A stretch of DNA of 64,000 nt from Adineta vaga (Eukaryota; Rotifera): positions 18,352,001 to 18,416,000 of the forward strand of contig CP075492.1 of assembly GCA_021613535.1 (NCBI GenBank), written 5' to 3'. Shown here piece by piece: positions 1 through 13,000 of this stretch (the stretch's first letter is position 1; each line of letters begins with the position of its first letter). The notes under the pieces are model-generated. The model was not told where the DNA came from. It did no database searches and was given only the letters and a program-made list of their open reading frames with translations. The translations under genes were made by a program, and so were the position numbers.

Positions 1-3000
1 TGGATTACTTTCTCAAACAAGCATTAACTTTGTTCAATACTGATCCTGAGCATATACGAAGAATAACAGCTTCAATAGCGTCGTCTAGTACTGATATGTT
101 ATTGAACAAAAGTTTGTCAAATTTTGATAATAAACAAGACAACAAAAGCTTACATTCGTGTCTTTTCATGCATTTCCAATACAATTATTTTTTCAAAGAA
201 TGGCTACGAAGAGGTTATCCAGCAGGTGGATCAATTACTGGACAAAATCCTGTGTCAAAAAGTCTCCTAAAAGATAATTCGGTTTTTGATAAACAACTGG
301 ATGAATTAGTGCAAGCAGGTTTATTACATACATCAGTGAAAATGATCGAAGCAGGTGAAAAGCAAAGCAATTATTCAAGAAATTATTTTAAATGTTATTA
401 TCGTTGTTTGCCTGGATTATCAAATGAAGAACAACAAGATTTTCAACAAAAGTTGAATTCTTTTGAAATCAATACAACATTAGAAAATTATATTCGTTTC
501 CATAATGAATGCATTAAACATGATTTACCTAAACAATATGTTATTGGCAAAGAACAAATGCTCTGGTATCAAGAACGACCACAATATCGTTCTGAATTTC
601 AACATTATTTTCCACGTGAAACATTTGTTCTTAAACTAAACGATCATGAACAAATAAACATGGACAATGCTTTTCAAACATTTGATAATTACGAGCAAAA
701 TATTAACATCAATAGAAATGCATCTCATTCCAAAATCACAAAGGATATGGCAACATTAACTGATGAATTCGAAGTTGAAAACAATCTCAACATTATTTCG
801 AATATTAAATCTATTAAAAGTGTATATGTTTGTAATAAATCATCACCATTATTATCTCGACCAATAACAACAACATTAGTAGCAGTACCAAAACCAAATG
901 AAACGGCAATTCAACAAGGATTTTTACTTGAAATGAATAAAGAAAAATCAAAATTACAGCAAATTCTCGATTCTTTGTGCTTTGTTGTCGGTTACGATAC
1001 GTATAATGAAATCATTACAAATGTGAATAAATTGAACAAAAAAGATGAACAAAGTAATTCGCTCATAACTTAACTATAACGATGAATGTTTTATATCAAT
1101 TTCTTTACAGAATCTAAGTATTTTCTTACATTCAACAGTAGCAATATGGGCACACGTCTTTATAAGAAGTTTCAGATTGATGGTAAGTAAATTTTAATTT
1201 ATTTATCATATACTAGTTAGTCATGAACATTTATTTTTAAATTCAATAGAACTCGAAGGCAATCATGATGCATCAGTATTTAATAACCAAGAAACAACAT
1301 TACTATTGAATGAAACACAAGAGCAAGGAGTTGTTTCTGATCAACAAATATCACCCAACTTCAATTTGACATGTGATGAATGTAAATAAACATTTATATG
1401 TAAACCAATTCATATCTCATATTCATTTTCGTCTTTGTTTAGTATTTCAGAGTAATGACAGAACATCAATGGCTACAAATATTATCAACCAATCATCTAT
1501 CCCATCGGCTTACGATGCTAATAATGTTCTCCATCATAACAATACCATAAACAGTGCACATCAAGCTGTTCCAATTCTAACTAATCAAAATATACAATCA
1601 GGTATGTTTTCCTGACAAAACCCATGAGTTTTAATTATTTATTTTATAGATATTCTTGAAGATATTGATGATGATGAATTAATCAATCTTTTTGATTATC
1701 TCGATAAATGTACTTATAATTTTGATCAACGTGTATCTAACAACATAGATTTACAGATAAATAGTGAGTATGATCTACTCTGTGTAAAATATAAGTTGAA
1801 CACAAACAGGATTTCTGTCATCTTCTGTCAATGTTCGTTTTGGTGGTATTACGCATCTCATAATAATTAAATCGGAATTATTCTGAAATAGTAAATGATA
1901 AATTTTCATGATCTTAAAGTAGTACTTTTTTTAATAAGTATTTTCAAAATATTTATTGACAGTTATGAATCAACAAGTATTGGTTTGATATTAGGTTGCA
2001 TTGCGCAAGAATTTTCCTAGAGAATTAAAGATATATCTATGAAATAGGAATATTAACATATTACATTCTAATGTTTTTTCTTTGCAATTAGATTTTAATC
2101 AAAATGATAATAGAAATCCGTTCGACATGAACCTTGAAAAAACAAGTATGTAAACAATGCATTATTAATGCAATTAATGCTTTTGAATTTTCTTTCCAGA
2201 CAATAGTATGGTAGAATCAAATGATGTGACAATGGATTTAATCGACGACATTATCAACAATATGGAGAACCATAATAATACTTCCAATACGGAAGGTTTT
2301 ACATATTTTGTTCTTCATGAAGACAATATCTTTCTATGCAGAAATCTTTATTTATAGAAAATACAACTATTGATGACGTTGATAATGTATGTGTGGCAAC
2401 CAGTGATTCACTTGCTGTCGATAACGCAATCCAAGTTGATACAAACAACAATAATGGTAAGGGATTTTATCATAATATATTATCATATGAATGCAGTAAT
2501 TTTATTCATCTTTTTGTTTCAGTTCATGTACTTGTCGATACAACAAACACATCTCTCAATCGTATTAATTCTAATCAAGAAAAAAAAGAAAGTAAGCATT
2601 ATTAGCTATATTTAAAATGTTTGTTTTGTATTACAACTTATGTCTTTCTTTTGATTGTATTTCGTAGGTTCTGGAGAAATCATAAAACAATTGGCAAAAC
2701 TGATTTTATTAAGAGGAGGTGCTTTATTTATGAAGTCGTATCCGACAATACGTAATGTAAACAATTCAGCCAATCTTCGTAATTCAGCTATTAGTTATTT
2801 AATGAATGAAAAGTTGGTCGAATGTGGAGAGTTTTTAACGAATGAAGGAAAAAGAACCAAAACTATTTATCAAGCATACTTAAAGTTATTACCACCAGAT
2901 GATGATACAAATAATTCCAATGAATATCGTGAACGTATGGAATTTCTTACATCATTAACAAAGCTCGATATGACCGAATCAGAATATAAATCATCATTTA

Positions 3001-3373
3001 AATGTATTGATTATTTGTCTGGAAATATTGCAACGTCAATTAAATGTACAGATCGAATGATTCTTAATGGATTAGGACAACAACGGTTGAATCAATACAA
3101 TGATTTGGTATTCTATGACACATCTCGATGGCATAAGCGTGTTCAAGATGAAACTCAATATGATCAAATTTCTGATACAGGTAATCTGTTAGCTTTCAGT
3201 AGATAATGAATTAGCTTGTTGATATATTTTTAGAAATCGCCGATTTAACAAAAGAATCAAATCAACGACCTTCAAAGAGAGCATCGACAACGAAAAAATC
3301 GAATAAAGCCAAGAAAATGAAAACATCCAAAAGCTCCGATAAAGAAAACCGACTTTCATCTCAAGAGTTTTAA
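1..3373 (+). CDS. Multi-exon protein with two related winged-helix-like modules and a basic tail (5' end outside window)
   Basis: I do not recognise a named family. The open frame entering from the left runs to a donor after 1053; likely exons follow at 1111-1182, 1250-1372, 1443-1601, 1650-1763, 2092-2145, 2200-2295, about 2342-2459, 2521-2591, 2669-3180 and 3234-3373, almost all phase 1 with GT-AG ends. Two regions (about 130-480 and 2670-2960) share a pattern: helix, K/N-rich turn, then a YxxYxxxLP motif, resembling a duplicated helix-turn-helix or winged-helix fold (inference). The middle is Asn/Asp-rich and acidic; the C-terminus is Lys/Ser-rich (KRASTTKKSNKAKK), as in nuclear proteins. 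The junction 2295/2342 does not keep frame, so either an exon boundary is wrong or there is a one-base frameshift. An ATG at 1146 lies in frame and could be a separate start. It ends 650 bp before the KDZ gene on the same strand. Confidence 0.5.
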
Positions 3374-4020
3374 ATGGAAACGTTTAATAATTATTTCAAA
3401 GAAGTACCAATGAAATAACAATCAACAAATATTTTCAAATGGTAACATGTGATAGATTCGATAGCATTTATTGCGTTTTCTTAACATTAATTAATGTATA
3501 TCTTTTTTTTTTCCTCAAGTTTATCCTGTAAATTTATATCTCTTCGTGACAATCTGTGTTCATATTGTAAGCCTTATCAGCATTTTATAAAAATGTATTT
3601 CTCTTACTTTTATTTCTTCTATGGTGTGATTATCATCTCTTTGTACATTTTATGAAATGTGTCTACTTGATTTCATGAAATTCTTTTATATTTATTGAAC
3701 TTTATTATTTATTATGTCGAGAAGCTATTCATATTTTTCTATTATTGATAATTATAAAGCAATGATTGCGTGTATTAGTGGCTTCTCTCTTTTTGCTTAT
3801 CATTTGTAATATAGAGAAAGATTGTTAATTGTCATGACTTTGTTTATATTGATCATATCACGATGCTGTATCTGAATTAACTTATGTAAAGATTGATTTT
3901 AATAAAAACTAAAACATTGTGAATTATAAATATTAGTTATTTCTCTGTCCAATAAAAATTTATTTGCAGGGACAGAACATCATATTCAAATAGGAAAAAT
4001 ACAATTGTCAATTTATAGAT
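3374..4020. other. Intergenic AT-rich spacer
   Basis: This stretch holds 3' flanking sequence of the upstream gene and the promoter side of the KDZ gene. AATAAAAACT at about 3900 and AATAAAAATT at about 3951 could serve as polyadenylation signals. I see no gene. Confidence 0.5.
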
Positions 4021-6248
4021 ATGAATAATCAATCAAAATCATATGACGATGATCAATGGAATATATATCCACTTTTAGAAACTTTATTGAATACCATGGA
4101 TTTGGCTTCTATACGTTTAATCATCGATTTATTATCTCTGATTCATCAAGATGTACCAAATCGATATCAATTGATTATGAAATTAGTTAATCAAAGACGA
4201 GAATCCAATAATCTGTCGTTATATAATTTATCCGATATTAAAACAATTATTTATTTATTCGAATCGTGTAGGAAATTAAAGACATTATTTATTTCTCATT
4301 CATGTGCTAAAGAACAAATTATGGCATATAACATGAAATGTGATAAACATGAAATAATTAATACGAGCTATGTTACTTCATTTACAAATACGTGTATTCA
4401 ATGTAATCAGTTGTTGGTACGTCCAAAAACTCGATCAATTACTTACTTTAAACAAACTGGCGTCGAATCAGCTTTATTATTTGAATATCGATGTACATCT
4501 ATTAATTGTGGAATAACATATTGTGGCATATATTATCAACATCCTACCACAGATCGTATTACTATAACACCAACATCAATTTTACATCATGAAATTATTT
4601 ATCTTGGTGGTGATTTTGCCTATGAAAAGAATTTAATTACTGAATTTACATCAGATTTATTATTTAATCATGCAACATTTTATGGCTTTGCAAATGCATA
4701 TAACTATCGTAATAATTTGAAAAAACAAGATAACACTTCGAATTTAAGACAGTTACAAGACAAACATTTTCAAGGTGTATGGATTCAATACCAGCTGGCA
4801 TGCATGCTTTTTATGACTTCAACAAATCGAAATTTCGAATGTTTAACCAACTTTTCATCTATGCCTGATCTTCGTGATCGATTTTTACGTGAACAAAATA
4901 ATTTAATTAATCCATTGTTTATGATCTTATGGACACATCATAAACAAATAGCAACAGAAGAACATATTTATAAATATGACCACAAACTGAAGAATAAAAC
5001 TGATAAATGTTCAACATGTTTGGTTGCTGATGGTCATGAAAAACCGTCACGATTAGTTTGTGCACATAAATCAACAGTTAGTCTACAACATCATGAATTA
5101 GGCGAAGTCGAAATTGGCTGTTCTGAAACACCATTGAGACGTACACAAGGTGCGTATATTTGAAAACAAATTAAATTTCAGTCACTGAGAATAGGAAACT
5201 ATTTCCTAGGATTTTATTTTACATGTTTAGTTCATTATCAGATATCATGTATAAATGTTCAACTATAAAATACAGATGATATATACGCTTTTGTTATTTA
5301 GATAATGTAACAAATGCATCATTTTGTCGAAAACATCAACCTTCTGATTCGAATGATGTTCTGAATGCAACCATGACGAATGATCCAAATGTTTGTGGAA
5401 ATTTATCAACGAATGTACACAAGTTAATATCTAATCATGATGTTTCCAACAATGGTTTACATAAATCATCAACATCGATAAAATCACATGAACAAACAAA
5501 CATTGATCTTGGAAAATTCACGTCATCACAAGTTGATGAACAAATAAAAGCTGTTCTAGGATTAGATGATAATGTCAATGTAAATACGGATGTTTGTAAC
5601 GTCTATCGAGACAGTTTACTTGAACGAAAAAACGACACATCTGGTTTTATGGCCATTTTTTATGATTGTGGAATTATTGTTGCATTTCAAGAATCGATTC
5701 GAAGTGAATCGGTTCGTCGATTATTATATTTACTATTATCATTGATTAAAACTGTTAAAAATAAGGTGCCCAACGCTTTACTTTATGATAATGCCTGCTC
5801 TTTACGTTTATTTATTGATAAATGGTACGATAAAAAATCCTTCAAAATTAGTGAATATACAAAATTTATCAAAGAAATGCACATAGCTATTGATAGGTTC
5901 CACGAAGGAAATCATCGTCGAACAATTTGCCAAACAATAATGCGTGCAGATCATCCGTCACATGAAAACCGATTTGCATATGTTAACTCTGAAATATGCG
6001 AACAAATGTTTTCATATTTTACTAAATTTAAATCGGCATTTCGTAATTACAGTTATCCCAAATCTGTTACTTTCTACATGTTATTATTTCATTTGAAAAA
6101 TTGTCAACTGATTGGTTTACATCCAAGTACACAATCGGTGAACATGAAAGAATTAAATGATTATTGGCAAATCAATATTCGTGCGAAGAAACGTTCATTA
6201 GAAAATATTGATTTTCATTCAAACAAAAAGAATTGTTGTAGTTCATAG
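4021..6248 (+). CDS. KDZ-type (Zisupton-like) transposase or domesticated derivative, two exons
   Basis: Exons 4021-5149 and 5302-6248 join in frame (phase 1) to give about 691 residues. The N-terminal third has a helical leader, then two CxxC-type clusters (CIQCNQLL and a later C-G-C), like the CxC cysteine clusters that accompany KDZ transposases. A second cluster (CSTCLVADGHEK ... GCSETP ... FCRKHQ) spans the splice junction. The C-terminal part has the KDZ-like signature: FYDCGI, LLYDNACSL, then DRFHEGNH and NSEICEQMFSYFTKFK; the Asp, Asp and Glu are candidates for the DDE triad. KDZ transposases are often longer than 1,000 residues, so this is short. I saw no terminal inverted repeats or target duplication, and the frame is fully open, which leaves domestication possible. 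Family assignment comes from motif reading only. Confidence 0.65.
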
Positions 6249-6527
6249 ATATAGATATTTCTTGCATATAATGAATTGTATAGGATATAAAACAGTTAAT
6301 CAAATGTAAATATTTTTCAAAAACAGATGCTTTTTTTTATATACGTTAAATAACTTTTTTTGTACATCAAAACTCTCAATAAATGCTATATTTTGTGCTT
6401 AAACTGTTATGACCTGCTCATTTCAAAGACGACAAAGCATTTATGAAAACCACGAACATAAGGCATGTATCAACAAATATTAGTAGGTGTTTTCTCAGGA
6501 AGTTAACAGACAACGATGTATTGATGT

Positions 6528-6874
6528 GACGATCTAACGAGGTAACGATCTGACGGTCCAACGAGGTGACGATCTAACGAGGTAACGATCTGACGATCCA
6601 ACGAGGTGACGAGGTGACGATCTGACGATCCAACGAGGTGACGAGGTGACGATCTGACGATCCAACGAGGTGACGAGGTGACGATCTGACGATCCAACGA
6701 GGTGACGATCTAACGAGGTAACGATCTGACGGTCCAACGAGGTGACGATCTAACGAGGTAACGATCTGACGATCCAACGAGGTGACGATCTAACGAGGTA
6801 ACGATCTGACGGTCCAACGAGGTGACGATCTAACGAGGTAACGATCTGACGGTCCAACGAGGTGACGATCTAAC
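6528..6874. repeat. Hierarchical tandem array of 8-bp words in 40-bp and 32-bp units
   Basis: The array is built of 8-mers that nearly all start with ACG: ACGAGGTG, ACGATCTA, ACGAGGTA, ACGATCTG, ACGATCCA and ACGGTCCA. Five such words make a 40-bp unit that recurs at both ends of the array. In the centre (about 6601-6696) a 32-bp unit of four words is repeated three times. All minus-strand frames stay open because the period is short, giving DRQIVTS-like repeats, which are not genes. The array is bounded by unique sequence and lies about 280 bp after the KDZ gene stop. Confidence 0.95.
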
Positions 6875-7724
6875 CGAGCTAGTCAAAGCGCCTCGTGATA
6901 GTTGAATACGATCAATAATCTTACGATAGTAGTATGACACTCATGGCGATTGCGCTGTCAGTCCTTGCAACTAGTGTACCTCACACGCACACGCACACCA
7001 CACAGAGACACAATCGTTAGATGTTCTGCTTTTTATATATTATGAAAAAAAAATAAAAATAAAATAATTTATTTCTTGAATTATTCTTGAAAGATTTAAC
7101 TAACTCTATTCAGAGAAAACTTAACGTGCTGGAGGCCAACATGGAATATCACCCAAATTGAGTTTTACTAGAGTTATACTTCCGAATTTCAAGAACCTCT
7201 GCGCATTGGTTAAGACCTAACTCATAGATTATCGCTGGCATTAGCTTGACTTCTCATTGCAAGAAATCATTTTTTGAAGTATCGAAATATAACAATTTCG
7301 GAGTGTTGATTCCCCCGCTTGGGGTAAGGCTGCGGGTGGATATCTCTCTCTTCTTTGCTCATGCCCATCATCAAGTTGATGAATGGTGTGACAATTACTT
7401 GAGAGCATTATCTATACTGATATGTTAGAAAATCAATAAAAAAAAGAACCATAAAACGAAAAATCGATTCTAATTGAGTGTTTTGCAATCAACCGACAGT
7501 TTCAATAAAGAAACGAGCATATGTATGCCAGACTCGTCTACCATCTAGTTTTAACATACAAATTTCTTGTTGATAGAGGTACAGAAACATAAAATACATG
7601 AAAAGGAAGAAACGAAAAAACAATTTTGATCTTGTTTTTTTTTGCGTTCTGGTCGATAGAATAATAATATCGATCTGCGTGTGATTGACAAGTCAAACTT
7701 CGAAATAAAAAATAAAAACATCAA
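6875..7724. other. Intergenic region, no gene recognised
   Basis: It contains a short CACACGCACACGC run near 6985, AT-rich sequence, and a small G/C-rich patch at 7310-7340. A 60-codon open frame at 7246 lacks any recognisable feature and I do not call it. Confidence 0.5.
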
Positions 7725-8333
7725 ATGAGAAAAGAAAGAGATTTAGAACCGTTTTTGGTCAATTCATCCAAACAAAGATCTTTCAATGAAATTCCATCTC
7801 AATCATGGATTCGTTATTTAGTTGGGAGTGTTGTATCACCATCAATTTTTCGTTTAATAGTTTTTTTTATTCTTCTTTTTATTCCAATAACTGTACTCAT
7901 TATTGGAATAAATTATCGTGATCCACGTCATTGTCCAATCGAACCTCGTATTCGGGTATTTTTAATCGTTCATGGAAGTGTTCTACTTGGATGGATTCTT
8001 CTTCTTCTTATTGTTTCTATATTAACTATAAGAGCAGCTACTAAGAATGGTCCATTGAATTCAACAATTCTTGTGATTGTATTCAGTATAATTATTATTC
8101 TTGGTACAATATTTTTAATCATTTGGACGATCATTGGAAGTGTATGGACATTTAACATATATCATTGGATAACTTATTATTATGATACAAAAACGAATTT
8201 TTATCCATATAATTATTGTCATCCAGAATTATATCGATTTACATTTGTTTATATTATTTTATCTTATATTATCGTATTTTTTCAATGTTGTTATCATTGT
8301 TTTAATAATAAGTTTATTATTTCACAAAACTAA
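7725..8333 (+). CDS. TMEM272-like four-pass membrane protein
   Basis: Single-exon frame of 202 residues. A short cytoplasmic N-terminus (about 1-40) is followed by four hydrophobic segments at roughly 44-66, 84-108, 116-140 and 170-192. Between TM1 and TM2 lies NYRDPRHCPIEPRIRVFLIVHG; the CPIEPRI motif before TM2 is what I associate with the TMEM272 family of small tetraspan proteins, which are common in bdelloids and other invertebrates and have no known function. Start: the first ATG in frame, after AAAAACATCAA. It ends about 180 bp before the convergent GPCR gene. Confidence 0.7.
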   Translation: MRKERDLEPFLVNSSKQRSFNEIPSQSWIRYLVGSVVSPSIFRLIVFFILLFIPITVLIIGINYRDPRHCPIEPRIRVFLIVHGSVLLGWILLLLIVSILTIRAATKNGPLNSTILVIVFSIIIILGTIFLIIWTIIGSVWTFNIYHWITYYYDTKTNFYPYNYCHPELYRFTFVYIILSYIIVFFQCCYHCFNNKFIISQN

Positions 8334-8510
8334 TGACATACTATTCTTTTTTCAAGGACAACATTTTTATTATTCTAATGATACTGAATTGTTGTTGTTT
8401 TTGTTTTTGCGTAAAATTTCAATTTTTCTGAATTTTCTTCCATAATTGAATTGATAATTAAAGAATAAAAGAAAAGGAAATGAAAGATTAAACGAAGATA
8501 GTCTTGTTAA

Positions 8511-9491
8511 TTAAATCGTCACTGTTCCAAATGGTTGAATTCGAATTGTTCTTCTTATTTTGAATAATTTCATAAATGTTTTTTGTATTTGTTCTTGTTT
8601 TATTAAAATTGCAAATGGAAATAAAAGTGGCAAAAAATAAGATAATAAATTTGTATAATAATATGGACTTGTATAAAACCATGGATCAGACACGCCAAGC
8701 ATTCCAGTTGTTATTAGTGGAATATTAAATAATAAAAATAAAAATCCAATTGGTAAAAGTTGAAGAAACATTTTACGTGTTCGTTTCCAAATTCGTCGTT
8801 GCATTAAATTTCGACTGATTTTATATTTTTGATAAATAACACGAAAAATGATTAAGAAAATAAAGAACATAACTAAAAATGTTGGTAATAAATTTGCTAA
8901 AATCCAATCAAGATTTTGAATGATTGTATCACCAACAGTTTCATAACATGATACACTACATGCAATTTGAAGATAATCAAAATTATTTTGTTCACATGGA
9001 TAAATAAATATTAAATAAATATACCAAAGAAATGGAAATAATATTATAATTATTAAGGAAATATAATAAAGAAGAATATTTAATAAATGATTACGTATTA
9101 TTAAATGTTTATAAAATATCATAAAATAACGTTCAAAACAAGATAAAGATAATAACCATAAATTTAATGAATATAGAATATAATCACATAGAATCCAAAA
9201 TATACAATATGTTTTAGGAGATCCCATTGATTCAATGTAATAAATATCATGAAAATGAATGATTATCATTGGAATATCAATTGTATTTATTAGAAATGAA
9301 CCGATTAATAAAGAAATAAGCATTCGATTTGAAGGATGTTGATCATGAAAATGAAGAAAATTATAGAAAAGTAATAAACTACAGAGAATTGATGGAATAT
9401 CGATTAGAAGAAATATATAAAATGTAATTTGTCTTGATAAATATGTTTCAATTTCTTCGAATTGAGTTTCATTGGAAAGATCTTCTTCCAT
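8511..9491 (-). CDS. Class A (rhodopsin-like) orphan GPCR
   Basis: A 326-residue intronless frame with seven hydrophobic segments. ERY (CFERYFMIFY) stands at the end of TM3 in the DRY position, and the ICL1 motif HPSNRMLISLL is shared in altered form with the GPCR at 40698 (HPPNRVILTLL). An extracellular Cys after TM2 (TYCIFW) and ECL2 cysteines (YPCEQ, IACSVSC) suggest the usual disulfide. Near TM7, PLLFPFAILI replaces the NPxxY motif. N-glycosylation site NET near the N-terminus. Ligand unknown. It converges with the TMEM272-like gene. Confidence 0.85.
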   Translation of the reverse strand: MEEDLSNETQFEEIETYLSRQITFYIFLLIDIPSILCSLLLFYNFLHFHDQHPSNRMLISLLIGSFLINTIDIPMIIIHFHDIYYIESMGSPKTYCIFWILCDYILYSLNLWLLSLSCFERYFMIFYKHLIIRNHLLNILLYYISLIIIILFPFLWYIYLIFIYPCEQNNFDYLQIACSVSCYETVGDTIIQNLDWILANLLPTFLVMFFIFLIIFRVIYQKYKISRNLMQRRIWKRTRKMFLQLLPIGFLFLLFNIPLITTGMLGVSDPWFYTSPYYYTNLLSYFLPLLFPFAILIKQEQIQKTFMKLFKIRRTIRIQPFGTVTI

Positions 9492-10051
9492 GGAATATTA
9501 TGAATAAAGAAAAAGAAAAGAGAACTTTATTATTAAACTTTGTCTAAAGAATCATAGATATATCAGGAATTTCTCTTTGTCTAACTTGTTAATTAGAAAA
9601 TAGAGAAAACAAAGGTATGCGAAGAGTATATTGCTCTAAAACATAGGTAAGTATGGAGTTTTTCAAATGAACTATTATAGATAGACAAACATATAAGCCG
9701 GATGTAGGGGGTGCGGGTACTCAAAGCTTCTGTTATCTTGGTCAAAAGGGAAATCTGAGGACTTTCAGAGAGGAAATCAAACGGCATGATTTTGCACGTT
9801 ATATTCTTTTGAACGTGCTCTTTATCAATTATGGAATCACGTCCGTTTGCCTTCTAGATTGGAACATTTGTCCTGACAAACATTTATATTTGAAGAAGAA
9901 ATAAAAATATAAAATGATGGATATAGCTGTTATTTCAGCTTCACTTCATTTGCTAGAGAATTCATCATTTTAAAGCGTTTGTTTCTCATCGATATAAATC
10001 AAGTAATCTTTTCAAGAGTATGAAATAAAATACTGTGAATTTTAAAGTATT
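9492..10051. other. Divergent promoter region between two genes
   Basis: This separates the minus-strand GPCR from the plus-strand NHL receptor. A GGGGGTGCGGGTA patch sits at about 9707. No gene is supported; the 64-codon frame on the minus strand is probably chance. Confidence 0.4.
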
Positions 10052-13000
10052 ATGACAACCAGTATTCTAAAGATACTGGTTTTTAGCGTTGTTATTCTTG
10101 ATCAAGCAGCAGGAAGTCTTGGTAAGTTCCAAACATTTGTGGGTATGAGTGTTAGATAGATGTGGTACCCGCACTGACATTCTCTAGATGAAAACAATCA
10201 AAATGATCTAAAGAATGATATTTTTTGCACTTAAAATAATTCTGATAATAGCTTAGTGTTCATACCATTTATTGAAAGTTTAAGCTTGGCCGTAAATCAT
10301 GAGAAATCTCCAATGGAGCTATGAACGCAAAATGTAACTCTGAATTGAATACGTTCAAATGCATAAAATACAGGACTTAAATACTTGTTTTATTTGCAAA
10401 AATAAATTGTTTGGCTTAGAGTATATTTTACTAATACCCGCTAGTTTTTGATATAAATTCGATACCGAAGAAATGTATTTAAAAGACTAGCTATTGGAAA
10501 ATTAGATTCCACAATCGAAGAAGGTAATTTTGAGTGTCGAACTGGTTGTGTTATGTATAACATCACGGAATATAGGACAAGTAACGCTATCGTATGTGAA
10601 CTCTCTTAAATCTTGATATTGTAACTGTAGACTCTCTGAGATCTCATAACGAATTTGAATTTCTCACGTCTGAGTGCGTATAGCCCAGCTATTTTCATAC
10701 TCTCTAACTCCAACCAATGATCTTTGATTCGCTGTAGTCGATAACATAAGGTTCAGCTATGATCTGACTCTCCCATTACCAATAATAATTGTTCACTAAT
10801 GGTGATATATTCGGTCAAACAGAAAGTACAGACTCAAGCAAGAATTAAGACAATTTATTTCTTTAAGATTCTTCTCTATGAGAAAGAGAATAATTGCTTG
10901 TTTCATGTTCCTTTGATGCATCAGTCTGTACGGATAGTGTAAGCTAACACGAAAAACAAAATATTGATTTTCGTAATGGAAATCGATTAGTTATTGAAAC
11001 AAAAGTTTAAATTTGTTCAGACCGTCAATAGGACTTCAACGACAAAGTTATCTACGTAAAAAATATGATGACCATTAAATACACCTTTGATGTTGTAGAG
11101 ATATCCTACAATCAACCGAAATTGTCTTCATATGCACGATGGAATCTCAGTGGTATTACCTTGCTAAATACAACACGTATGGAGTTCGACACTGTTAATC
11201 TTTTTGTTGATCGAAATAATACTGTCTATGTTGCCGACCTTCATAACAAGCGAATTCATATTTATCACACAGATGGCACCAAAAGGATAATTATCCTCGA
11301 TGGTTTCTTCACTCCTACACAGGAGCCTTCTGTGGGGAGAGGTAGCGGTCTTTTCGTCACGAATGAAGGCAGCATATATCTCAACAGCCAAAGGTTGAAG
11401 GAAGTAGTAAAATGGTCCCAAAATACAGGAAATGTTGCCGTCATGATGACAAGTTCGAGGCCTTGCGCTGGAATTTTTGTTGACATTGCGAATTATCTAT
11501 ACTGCTCGCAAACCACGCATCAAGTTGTGAAGCAATCACTCGATGCTGGTACCAATACACCAATCATTGTAGCGGGCCACAGTGGCTTGGGATCCACATC
11601 TTCTATGCTAAAGTCTCCGCGCGGTCTTTTCGTCGATACTAACTTTGATTTATACGTAGCGGACTTTTATAATGAGAGAGTTCAATTTTTCAAGTTAGGA
11701 AAACAGGATGGTATCACTGTTGCGAAAAATGGCATAACATTTACACTCGGACTCATGCTCCCAGTAGCTGTCGTTTTAGATGCTGATGGTTATCTATTCA
11801 TTACAGACCACATGGGACCGAGAATTATTGGGTCAAATCTTCATGGATTTTATTGCGTAATTGGTTGTTCACGTGAAAATGGTCGTGCATTTAGGCAATT
11901 GACCAGTCCAGTGATTACCGTTTTCGATAGCTTGGGTAATATTTTCGTTGCCGATTATAAAGGAATCCAAAAATTTATTCTGACGACAAATGCTTCTAGT
12001 AAGTGAATAGATATATCAAATTTTATGTAAGACAAAATTGATATGAAGCTTCGTTATAAGTTAAAACGAAAACTTGAACCGATTGCAACGTGAACAAACG
12101 CTGTGCAATGGTTCCGACTATTGTTTCATGTTCGGTTGTTTATTTGAAGATATAGTTCGAAAATATTGCACAGTTATTTGAACTATTTCTCATTACTTGA
12201 CATCTTTGCTTAAGTGAAAATTTGTTAAATTCTATTAAGAGTAAGATCGAACTATTTTCAGATATACAATTTCGAAGAAGAAAACTTGTTTTACATTAAA
12301 TTAGCGGGAGCACCCGATGACAATTAGGTAACAGTTATATCGGAAAGCTCACATGTTGAAAAACTATAGAAGATAAAGATAACAATATGTTTAAAATTTC
12401 TCCGTTTGTAGTCTCTATAACTTCTGCTGTTACTTATAGTTGAAAAGCGACTGATAACTAAACAGTTTCTTGCCATTCGAATTTTGACAGTCGATGACGT
12501 TTATGGTATACAATATATACATCACGGATATGAGACAGATTGTTTCTTTTACCGCAGTTTATGTTACATAATACTAGATTTACGGACTAAAGTCAATATA
12601 GCGTCACACGTGACTTTATATTTTGAATGTCATATTAACTTCAGTAAATCAAGACAGATTGAACTGAAATTTTCATCATTTTATCTGCTATTTGTGGCGA
12701 TATATCGTTGAAAATACCGCCGTCAAAAAATTATTCTTTCGTCTATTACAAGAGAAAATGGTCTGAAATGTTAAATGAGACTTTTCCGAGACATTCATTC
12801 CGGATTTTATACGTACATCATTAGCACATAACGTAGACTGAAGTGCACAAGTTACATATCACTTGATTTTCTATTTTAGGAAGTATTGTAACATATGATA
12901 GTACACGATAATTTATTCATTGAAATTCACACATGTTAACGTAGTGATGGTGAATAAAGAAACTGCACTAGGAAAGTTGTATGATCGCGCTTTATTGAAT

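Noticed and set aside
6503-6777. Three overlapping minus-strand frames with DRQIVTS/DRHLVGSSDR repeats
   Set aside because: They are translations of the 8-bp tandem array; all frames are open because of the period, with no start context or flanking coding sequence.
10139-10180. GTGGGTATGAGTGTT ... GTACCCGCAC as another hairpin
   Set aside because: Arms match poorly and the CTTGAG/CTCAAG ends are missing; it also lies within the first intron of the NHL receptor. Could be chance.
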